This document shows positions 5,661 through 10,951 of a DNA stretch of 10,951 bases, in pieces. The stretch spans positions 1-10,951 of the forward strand of contig JAEWFU010000524.1 in the NCBI GenBank assembly GCA_023388675.1. Direction: 5' to 3'. The first letter of the stretch is position 1. Every line of letters starts with the position of its first letter. A program made the translations under genes and the position numbers. The notes below the pieces were generated by a model that did not search any database, had not been told where the DNA came from, and saw only the letters and a list, made by a program, of their open reading frames with translations. This DNA comes from Pseudomonadota bacterium. Lineage in GTDB: Bacteria > Pseudomonadota > Alphaproteobacteria > Rhizobiales > Rhizobiaceae.

Positions 5661-7478
5661 CTAGAGGAACAGGTCGACCGTCTCGAACTTCGTCACGTCC
5701 ACGATGCCGACATCGGAAATGCGCAGTTCTGGGATCACCACCAGCGCCAGCAGCGAATGCTGCATGTAGGCATTGTTGAGCGAGCAACCCATGTCGCGCA
5801 TGGCGGCCGTCAGCTTCGCAGCCTTCTCCGCGACGACCTCGGCACGCTCCGCCGACATCAGCCCGGCGATCGGCATCTCGACCAGCGCCAGTTCCCTGCC
5901 TTCCGAGACCAGCACCACCCCGCCGCCGACCTCGCCCAGCCGGTTCGCCGCCTGCGCCATGTCGGCCTTGTTGGTGCCGACGACGATCATGTGGTGCGAA
6001 TCGTGCGCCACCGTCGACGCCATCGCGCAGTCCTTGACGTAGCCGAAGCCGGAGACGAAGCCGTTGACCACGCCGCCCGTGCCGCGATGCCGCTCGACCA
6101 GCGCGATCTGGCAGACGTCGTTCTGCCGGTCCATCGCCACCAGCCCGTCCTCGACCGCCAGTTCGGCGTCCAGCGCCCGCGTCGGCGCCTGGTTCTCGAT
6201 CACGCCGATCACCCGCGCCCGCACCTCGTTGGCGCCAGCCGGCGCGGCGATGTCGAAATCGGCGGCGCTCAACGTCTTGCCGAGCTTCACGGTACCCTTG
6301 GCGCTTTCCGGATAATCATAGGCCGGAATATCCGCTTCCAGCCGCCCGTTCCGCGCCAGCCGCACCCCGCGCCCGTAAACCTCGTCGATCGTCAGTTCCG
6401 GCAGGTTCGAGACGATGAGGAAATCGGCGAGCCTGCCCGGCGCGATCGAGCCCAATTCGCGCTCCAGCCTGAAATGCTGCGCGGTGTTGATGGTCGCCAT
6501 CTGGATCGCCGTCACCGGTTTCAGCCCCTGCGCGATGGCGTGGCGCACCACGCGGTCCATATGGCCGTCATGGACCAGCGTGCCGGAATGGCTGTCGTCG
6601 GTGCACAGGATGAAGTTGCGCGGGTCGAGCCCCAGCTCCGTCACCGCCTTGATCTGGCTGGCGACGTCGTACCATGCCGATCCAAGCCGCAGCATCGCCT
6701 TCATGCCCTGCCGCACGCGGGCAACCGCATCCTCGACCGCCGTGCCCTCGTGGTCGTCCTCGGGGCCGCCCGCGACATAGCCGTGGAAGGCGAGACCGAG
6801 ATCGCGCGAGGCATAATGCCCGCCGACGGTCTTGCCGGCCTTCACCGTCTCGGCGATCTCCGCCACCATCACCGGATCGTTGTTGGCGACGCCGGGAAAA
6901 TTCATGACCTCGCCGAGCCCGACGATATTCTCCCACGTCATCGCCTCGGCAACGTCGGCGGCGGTCAGTTGCGCGCCCGCATTCTCCAGTCCCGGCGCGG
7001 ACGGCACGCAGGACGGCATCTGCACGCCCACATTGATCGGCATCGCCAGCGCCTCGTCATGCATCAGCCGCACGCCTTCGAGGCCGAGCACGTTGGCGAT
7101 CTCGTGCGGGTCGATGAACATGGACGTCGTGCCGTGCGGAATCACTGCGCGGCAGAATTCCGTCACCGTCACCATGCCGCTTTCGACATGCATATGCGCG
7201 TCGCACAGGCCCGGCACGAGGTAGCGGCCGCCCGCGTCCACCACCTTCGTCCCTTCGCCGATGGCGTGCGAGGCATCCGGCCCGCAATAGGCGAACCTGC
7301 CCTCGACGATGGCGAGGTCAGTGCCCGGCACCACCTCGCCGGAGTGCACGTTGACCCAGCGCCCGTTCCTGACGACGACGTCGGCTGGCTGGCGCCCGGT
7401 CGCCACGTCGACGAGGCGGGGGGCGACATCGGCCCAGCGTTTCGGGCGTCCGAAGGCGGATTTCGCGGCTGCGGGCAT
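5661..7478 (-). CDS. ade: Adenine deaminase family amidohydrolase
   Basis: Members of this family hydrolyse adenine to hypoxanthine and ammonia in purine salvage, using a bound metal centre. The 605-residue protein has the amidohydrolase start 'VPGLCDAHMHVESGMV' (metal ligands H95 and H97), 'FIDPHE' (123-126), 'GLGEVMNFPGV' (E190), H221, 'DDHE' (H243) and 'CTDDSHSG' (D294/D295). The C-terminal adenine deaminase domain has 'ASTVAHDSHHMIVVGTN', 'PIAGLMS' and the 'FETVDLF' ending. The central part departs from what I recall of the canonical family: 'VGGHYASRD' where 'DGHAPGL' is usual, and 'LRLGSAW' where 'IREGSA' is usual. Adenine is therefore the best guess but not certain. The ATG at 7478 has AGGAG eight bases upstream; a longer frame back to 7553 adds 25 unlikely residues. 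It is divergent from the tctCBA operon. Confidence 0.88.
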   Translation of the reverse strand: MPAAAKSAFGRPKRWADVAPRLVDVATGRQPADVVVRNGRWVNVHSGEVVPGTDLAIVEGRFAYCGPDASHAIGEGTKVVDAGGRYLVPGLCDAHMHVESGMVTVTEFCRAVIPHGTTSMFIDPHEIANVLGLEGVRLMHDEALAMPINVGVQMPSCVPSAPGLENAGAQLTAADVAEAMTWENIVGLGEVMNFPGVANNDPVMVAEIAETVKAGKTVGGHYASRDLGLAFHGYVAGGPEDDHEGTAVEDAVARVRQGMKAMLRLGSAWYDVASQIKAVTELGLDPRNFILCTDDSHSGTLVHDGHMDRVVRHAIAQGLKPVTAIQMATINTAQHFRLERELGSIAPGRLADFLIVSNLPELTIDEVYGRGVRLARNGRLEADIPAYDYPESAKGTVKLGKTLSAADFDIAAPAGANEVRARVIGVIENQAPTRALDAELAVEDGLVAMDRQNDVCQIALVERHRGTGGVVNGFVSGFGYVKDCAMASTVAHDSHHMIVVGTNKADMAQAANRLGEVGGGVVLVSEGRELALVEMPIAGLMSAERAEVVAEKAAKLTAAMRDMGCSLNNAYMQHSLLALVVIPELRISDVGIVDVTKFETVDLFL

Positions 7479-7486
7479 GCATGAAT

Positions 7487-7491
7487 CTCCT
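7487..7491 (-). promoter_or_regulatory. Ribosome binding site of the adenine deaminase gene
   Basis: AGGAG on the minus strand, eight bases before the ATG at 7478, supports that start over the in-frame upstream codon at 7553. Confidence 0.7.
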
Positions 7492-7590
7492 GTTGGCGAC
7501 GACTTTGCCAATCCGCGATGCGAAATGCCAGCGCAACCGTTCCCGCAACGCAACTACGGCCTTCTATCTGCACCATTGGTCTAATGCTTC

Positions 7591-7619
7591 TTGACAGGCA
7601 ATGACCCGTCGCATTCGAT
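7591..7619 (+). promoter_or_regulatory. Candidate promoter for the tctCBA operon
   Basis: A perfect -35 box TTGACA (7591-7596) is followed after 17 bases by TTCGAT (7614-7619), a poor -10 match. That is common for alphaproteobacterial housekeeping promoters and for activated ones. It would give a leader of roughly 90 bases before the tctC ATG. Just upstream, ATTGGTCTAAT (7575-7585) has outer dyad symmetry and one TTGGTC half resembling GntR/FadR-type operators. That resemblance is weak evidence for a regulator site. Confidence 0.45.
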
Positions 7620-7705
7620 GATCCCGGGGGATGGGCGAACCGTCGGCTCGGCAACGAAGAGCCTTCGGCAAAGGCCGGCCAGGCCGGTGCGCACGAGAGA
7701 CAACA

Positions 7706-7711
7706 GGGAGG
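7706..7711 (+). promoter_or_regulatory. Ribosome binding site of tctC
   Basis: GGGAGG ends six bases before the ATG at 7718. This strong site fixes the start; an ATG at 7631 in the same frame would bury the signal peptide behind 29 extra residues. Confidence 0.8.
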
Positions 7712-7717
7712 AATGAC

Positions 7718-8695
7718 ATGAAGAAACTGTTCGCTTCGATCGCCGCGGCGGCGACGCTTGGACTGGCGACGGGCGCAACGTGGGCGCAGGACTACCCCCA
7801 GCGGCCGATCACCATCGTCGTGCCATTCTCCGCTGGCGGGCCCACCGACACCGTAACGCGACTGATCGCCGAACCGATGGCCAAGGCGCTCGGCGGCGAG
7901 ATCGTCATCCAGAACGTCACCGGCGCCGGCGGCACCGTGGCGGCCGGCCAGGTCGCCAACGCGGAAGCCGACGGCTACACGGTGCTGATGCATCATATCG
8001 GCATGTCGACCGCGCCGACCCTCTACGCCAACCTGCCTTACGATCCGGTCGAGGGTTTCGAGCAGGTCGGGCTGGTAACCGAGGTTCCGATGACCATCAT
8101 CGGTCGCAAGGACCTCGAACCGACCACCCTGCAGGAGCTTGTCGACTACGCCAAGGCCAACGTCGACACCATTACCTACGCCAACGCGGGCGTCGGCGCC
8201 GCCTCGCAGCTTTGCGGACTGCTGTTCATGACGGCGATCGACACGCAACTCACCGAGGTTCCCTATCAGGGAACGGGCCCCGCGCTGACCGATCTCGTCG
8301 GCGGTCAGGTTGACTTCATGTGCGACCAGACCACCAACACGACCGGCCAGATCCAGGCGGGTGAGGTCAAGGCCTACGCGGTCACCTCAGCCGAACGTCT
8401 CGCCTCCCTGCCCGATCTCGAAACCACGACGGAAGCTGGCTTTCCGGACGTCAACGTCACAGTATGGCATGGCCTCTATGTGCCGGCAGACACCCCGGAA
8501 GACGTCGTCCAGAAGCTCAACGAAGCCCTGGTGGCCGCGCTCAAGGACCAGAACGTGATCGATCGCTTCGCCGAATTGGGCACCACTCCGGTGGCCGAGG
8601 ACCGCGCCACGCCGGAGGCGCACCTCGAGCACCTGAAGGCGCAGATCGAGCTGTGGAAGCCGATCATCGAAGCTGCCGGCGTCGCAGCGCAGTAA
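7718..8695 (+). CDS. tctC: Tripartite tricarboxylate transporter receptor (TctC/Bug family)
   Basis: This is the periplasmic substrate-binding protein of a TTT transporter, which hands a small carboxylate or related compound to the TctA/TctB membrane complex. The 325-residue product starts with a Sec signal peptide (two lysines, an Ala-rich core, likely cut after 'ATWA' near residue 23). It continues with the family's opening 'DYPQRPITIVVPFSAGGPTD' and 'ADGYTVLM', then 'YANAGVGAASQLCG', 'VPYQGTGPALTDLVGGQVDFM' and the C-terminal helical region with 'YVPADTPEDVVQKLNEAL'. It has two cysteines in the mature part, C166 and C202; the second lies in 'MCDQTTNT' beside the expected ligand pocket. The pair could form a disulfide. 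The ligand cannot be read from sequence. It is first in the operon, followed by a hairpin and then tctB. Confidence 0.95.
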   Translation: MKKLFASIAAAATLGLATGATWAQDYPQRPITIVVPFSAGGPTDTVTRLIAEPMAKALGGEIVIQNVTGAGGTVAAGQVANAEADGYTVLMHHIGMSTAPTLYANLPYDPVEGFEQVGLVTEVPMTIIGRKDLEPTTLQELVDYAKANVDTITYANAGVGAASQLCGLLFMTAIDTQLTEVPYQGTGPALTDLVGGQVDFMCDQTTNTTGQIQAGEVKAYAVTSAERLASLPDLETTTEAGFPDVNVTVWHGLYVPADTPEDVVQKLNEALVAALKDQNVIDRFAELGTTPVAEDRATPEAHLEHLKAQIELWKPIIEAAGVAAQ

Positions 8696-8717
8696 GGCCG
8701 ACAACGATCAGACAGCG

Positions 8718-8744
8718 CGAGGCGGCCCTCCCGGGGCCGCCTCG
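8718..8744 (+). terminator. Intercistronic hairpin between tctC and tctB
   Basis: An 11-bp perfect stem (8718-8728 with 8734-8744) and five-base loop lie 22 bases past the tctC stop and 33 bases before tctB. There is no U-tract, so it is more likely a 3' stabiliser or partial terminator than a full stop. This would leave the receptor mRNA more abundant than that of the membrane subunits, a common arrangement in binding-protein-dependent transport operons. Confidence 0.6.
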
Positions 8745-8777
8745 GCATCTGCGCAACCGGTTGCAGGGGTCGCCGAC

Positions 8778-9242
8778 ATGACCGGACAGAAATCGCTCAA
8801 GGACCTGCTTGCGGGTCTCATCTTCATCGCGCTCGGCCTCAGTTTCGGCTACGCCGCGCTCGGCTACCAGATCGGTACCGCCTTGCGCATGGGCCCGGGA
8901 TATTTCCCGGTCATGCTGGCGGGCATTCTCACCCTTCTGGGCTGCGTGATCCTCGTCCAGTCGCTCTTTTCCGGCCCCGATGAAATTCCGATGGAGCGTG
9001 TTCCATGGATGGGGCTGGCCCTCATCACCGGCGCGCTCGTCTTCTTCGGCGTGACGGTCCGCGGCCTCGGCATGGGTCCGGCGCTGTTCGTCACCACCTT
9101 TCTCAGCGCCTTCGCCAGCAGCCGCACGGGTCTGGTCGGCGCGCTCGCCATCGCCGCTGCGCTGACCGTGCTGTGCGTGCTGATCTTCAGCGTCGCGCTC
9201 GGCATGCCGCTGCCCGTCATCGGCCGCTGGCTGAACTTCTGA
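8778..9242 (+). CDS. tctB: Tripartite tricarboxylate transporter small membrane subunit (TctB)
   Basis: The 154-residue, highly hydrophobic product fits TctB in size and position between tctC and tctA. Hydrophobic stretches fall at about residues 9-30, 44-64, 78-96, 99-115 and 118-143, giving four or five membrane helices with a loop near 65-75 ('FSGPDEIPMERV'). The family hallmark 'MGPGYFPVML' (about 38-47) is present, as is the late Gly-Met-Gly-Pro-Ala segment before helix four. TctB is poorly conserved in general, so identification rests on this motif and on the operon. The ATG at 8778 has AGGGG eight bases before it. Its stop TGA overlaps the probable Shine-Dalgarno (GAGG) of tctA, nine bases before the next start, which suggests coupled translation. 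Confidence 0.92.
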   Translation: MTGQKSLKDLLAGLIFIALGLSFGYAALGYQIGTALRMGPGYFPVMLAGILTLLGCVILVQSLFSGPDEIPMERVPWMGLALITGALVFFGVTVRGLGMGPALFVTTFLSAFASSRTGLVGALAIAAALTVLCVLIFSVALGMPLPVIGRWLNF

Positions 9243-9251
9243 GGTGCCCGA

Positions 9252-10757
9252 ATGGACCTGATCGCCAATCTCGGCTTGGGCTTCGACGTCGCGCTGACGC
9301 CCGTCAACATCTTCTACTGTTTCGTAGGCGTGCTGCTCGGCACCCTGGTCGGCGTGCTGCCGGGCATCGGCCCTACCGGAACGGTCGCCATCCTCCTGCC
9401 GATCACCTTCACCTTCGAGCCGGTGACGGCGCTGATCATGCTGGCCGGCATTTACTACGGCGCACAGTATGGCGGCTCGACGACGGCAATCCTGATCAAC
9501 CTGCCCGGCGAATCCTCGTCCGCCGTCACAGCGATCGACGGGCACCAGATGGCGCGCCAAGGCAGGGCCGGGCCGGCATTGGCCACCGCCGCGCTCGGTT
9601 CGTTCTTCGCCGGCACGGTCGCGACCTTCCTGCTCGCCATCGCGGCGCCGCCGCTCGCACGGATGGCGCTCAAGTTCGGCTCGGCCGAATATTTCTCGCT
9701 GATCGTTCTCGGCCTCGTCGCTTCGGTCGCGCTTGCGCACGGATCGATCATCAAGGCGCTGGCGATGATCGTCTTCGGCCTGCTGCTCGGCATGGTGGGC
9801 CAGGACCTCTATTCGGGGCAGCCGCGTTTCACCTTCGGTTTCTTCGAGCTCTACAACGGCATCAATTTCGTCTCGCTCGCCGTCGGCGTGTTCGGCGTCG
9901 CCGAGATCCTGCGCAACCTGGAGAGCGAATCCACCCGCACCGTGCTGGTGGAGAAGGTCAAGAACCTGTGGCTGACGAAGGACGACTTCAGGCGCATCGT
10001 CAATCCGGTGCTGCGCGCCACCGGTCTCGGCTCGCTGCTCGGCGTCCTGCCCGGCGGCGGGCACGTGCTGGCGTCCTTCGCCTCCTATTCGCTGGAAAAG
10101 AAGCTGTCTTCCAACGAGGCGGAATTCGGCAAGGGAGCCATCGAAGGCGTCGCCGGGCCGGAGGCTGCCAACAACGCCGCCGCGCAGACCTCGTTCATCC
10201 CGCTGCTCACCCTCGGCATTCCGGCCCACCCGGTGATGGCGCTGATGATCGGCGCGTTCATCATCCACGGCATCACCCCCGGCCCCAATGTCATCAACGA
10301 CGAGACGGCGCTGTTCTGGGGGCTGATCGTGTCGATGTGGGTCGGCAATTTCATGCTGGTGGTGCTCAACCTGCCGCTCATCGGCCTCTGGGTCAAAATG
10401 CTGACCATCCCCTACCGGATGCTCTTCCCAGCCATTATCGCCTTTGCCTGCATCGGCACCTTCTCCATCGGCCTCAACCAGTTCGACATCTATGCGATCG
10501 CCGTGCTCGGCGTGATCGGCTACGTGCTGGTCAAGCTCGATTGCGAGCCCGCGCCGCTGCTGCTCGGCTTCGTGCTGGGGCCGTTGCTGGAAGAGCATCT
10601 GCGCCGGGCGATGATCATATCGCGCGGCGATCCGATGACCTTCATCGAGCGGCCGATCAGTGCGACGCTTCTGGCGCTCGCCGCGATCGCCATCATCTTG
10701 TCGCTGCTGCCGGCCATCCGCCGCAAGCGCGAGGAGGTGTTCGTCGAGGAGGATTGA
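9252..10757 (+). CDS. tctA: Tripartite tricarboxylate transporter large membrane subunit (TctA)
   Basis: The 501-residue protein is the large permease subunit, expected to have about 10-12 membrane helices and to use an ion gradient for uptake. Its first half has 'GVLPGIGPTGTVAILLPITF' (34-53), then 'YYGAQYGGSTTAILINLPGE' and 'DGHQMARQGRAGPAL'. The second half repeats the theme in 'LGVLPGGGH' (263-271), 'GPEAANNAAAQTSFIPLLTL' and 'HGITPGPNV'. This two-fold internal repeat is a hallmark of TctA. Length is normal and all signature loops are intact. The ATG at 9252 has GAGG at the tctB stop, seven bases upstream. The charged C-terminal tail ('RRKREEVFVEED') would lie on the cytoplasmic side by the positive-inside rule. 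No strong terminator follows; only weak stems are seen between the stop and the tRNA gene. Confidence 0.96.
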   Translation: MDLIANLGLGFDVALTPVNIFYCFVGVLLGTLVGVLPGIGPTGTVAILLPITFTFEPVTALIMLAGIYYGAQYGGSTTAILINLPGESSSAVTAIDGHQMARQGRAGPALATAALGSFFAGTVATFLLAIAAPPLARMALKFGSAEYFSLIVLGLVASVALAHGSIIKALAMIVFGLLLGMVGQDLYSGQPRFTFGFFELYNGINFVSLAVGVFGVAEILRNLESESTRTVLVEKVKNLWLTKDDFRRIVNPVLRATGLGSLLGVLPGGGHVLASFASYSLEKKLSSNEAEFGKGAIEGVAGPEAANNAAAQTSFIPLLTLGIPAHPVMALMIGAFIIHGITPGPNVINDETALFWGLIVSMWVGNFMLVVLNLPLIGLWVKMLTIPYRMLFPAIIAFACIGTFSIGLNQFDIYAIAVLGVIGYVLVKLDCEPAPLLLGFVLGPLLEEHLRRAMIISRGDPMTFIERPISATLLALAAIAIILSLLPAIRRKREEVFVEED

Positions 10758-10836
10758 TCGGCGGCGGCGATGGATCGAACCCGAAGGGTTGCAGAGGCGA
10801 CCGCCCGTCGGCCGGTCAGGCCGCCCCATCGGAGCG

Positions 10837-10855
10837 GTGAGCAAAGCGAGCTCGC
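10837..10855. terminator. Weak hairpin between tctA and the tRNA gene
   Basis: GTGAGC (10837-10842) and GCTCGC (10850-10855) can pair with one G-T wobble around a seven-base loop. It overlaps a perfect 10-bp palindrome GCGAGCTCGC at 10846-10855. A second small stem, CGGCC/GGCCG, lies at 10809-10823. No U-run follows on either strand. This is the only structure available to end the convergent tctCBA and tRNA transcripts, and support is weak. Confidence 0.2.
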
Positions 10856-10871
10856 GTGAGATGCAACAAAA

Positions 10872-10951
10872 TGGTGCGGGCGCCGGGGATCGAACCCGGA
10901 TGACCGAAGTCGAGGGATTTTAAGTCCCTTGCGTCTACCAGTTCCGCCACG
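10872..10951 (-). tRNA. tRNA-Leu(UAA), 5' end cut by the window edge
   Basis: Read on the minus strand, the gene shows the last two acceptor-stem bases, TGGCGGAACTGGTAGACGC (D arm) and an anticodon stem AGGGA/TCCCT with loop CTTAAAA. The anticodon is therefore UAA, which decodes UUA leucine. A long variable arm (class II, as expected for leucine) and the T arm CCGGG-TTCGATC-CCCGG follow. The 3' acceptor strand CGCCCGC, discriminator A and an encoded CCA end at 10872. Pairing rules imply that the missing five bases are GCGGG. It is convergent with the tctCBA operon, 114 bp away. Confidence 0.95.

Noticed and set aside
5757..7484. 575-codon plus-strand open frame opposite the adenine deaminase gene
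   Set aside because: His- and Arg-rich antisense translation with no domain signature. The minus-strand frame has clear amidohydrolase motifs.
8664..10844. 726-codon minus-strand open frame opposite tctB and tctA
   Set aside because: Low-complexity Asp/Glu/Arg/His/Gln-rich antisense of membrane protein genes, with no membrane segments or motifs of its own.
10660..10923. 87-codon plus-strand open frame ending in 'GAGDRTRMTEVEGF'
   Set aside because: The ending is a well-known false translation across the tRNA gene; the rest overlaps tctA out of frame.
10872..10951. tRNA gene as an attachment site of an integrated island
   Set aside because: No integrase and no direct repeat of the tRNA 3' end is visible elsewhere in the window; the flanking genes look like ordinary metabolism.

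Overview
The window is high-GC, densely coded DNA typical of an alphaproteobacterium. Three features point to the order Rhizobiales, in the Mesorhizobium/Aminobacter/Phyllobacteriaceae range: the codon bias, the intergenic repeat whose translations give the familiar 'DPRDKPEDD' and 'SSGLSRGS' strings, and a Trk/TctABC/Ade gene complement. This placement is an inference from style, not from a marker gene.

Left part (1-2555), all on the minus strand. A short-form threonine ammonia-lyase gene (ilvA) overlaps a DUF1697 gene by four bases (ATGA). Further along the same strand lies a ParD/ParE-type toxin-antitoxin pair whose cistrons abut exactly (TGA then ATG). A 13-bp odd palindrome lies just upstream of parD, and a small GC hairpin followed by a pyrimidine tract lies past parE.

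Middle part (2556-5660). trkH, a potassium-uptake channel subunit, is divergent from ilvA across 93 bp that hold an 8-bp inverted repeat. It is followed on the same strand by a predicted lipoprotein alpha/beta hydrolase (DUF900 type). The 305-bp gap after that gene separates two convergent genes. It contains no credible gene, but holds a structured short element and a large perfect inverted repeat (32-bp arms) made of two opposed copies of a REP-like palindromic unit.

Right part (5661-10951). An adenine deaminase-family gene (minus strand) is divergent from a complete tripartite tricarboxylate transporter operon (plus strand) in the order tctC (periplasmic receptor), tctB (small membrane subunit), tctA (large membrane subunit). 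The 239-bp divergent region has a perfect TTGACA box at a suitable distance from a poor -10 box. A strong hairpin without a U-tract sits between tctC and tctB, as expected where the receptor is made in excess over the membrane subunits. The window ends inside a tRNA-Leu(UAA) gene on the minus strand whose first five bases are cut off.

Nothing here is clearly a new defence or mobile system. The most useful leads are the adenine deaminase homologue with changed residues in its middle section next to a TTT uptake system, the paired cysteines in the TctC receptor, the ilvA-DUF1697 overlap, and the REP-like double palindrome.
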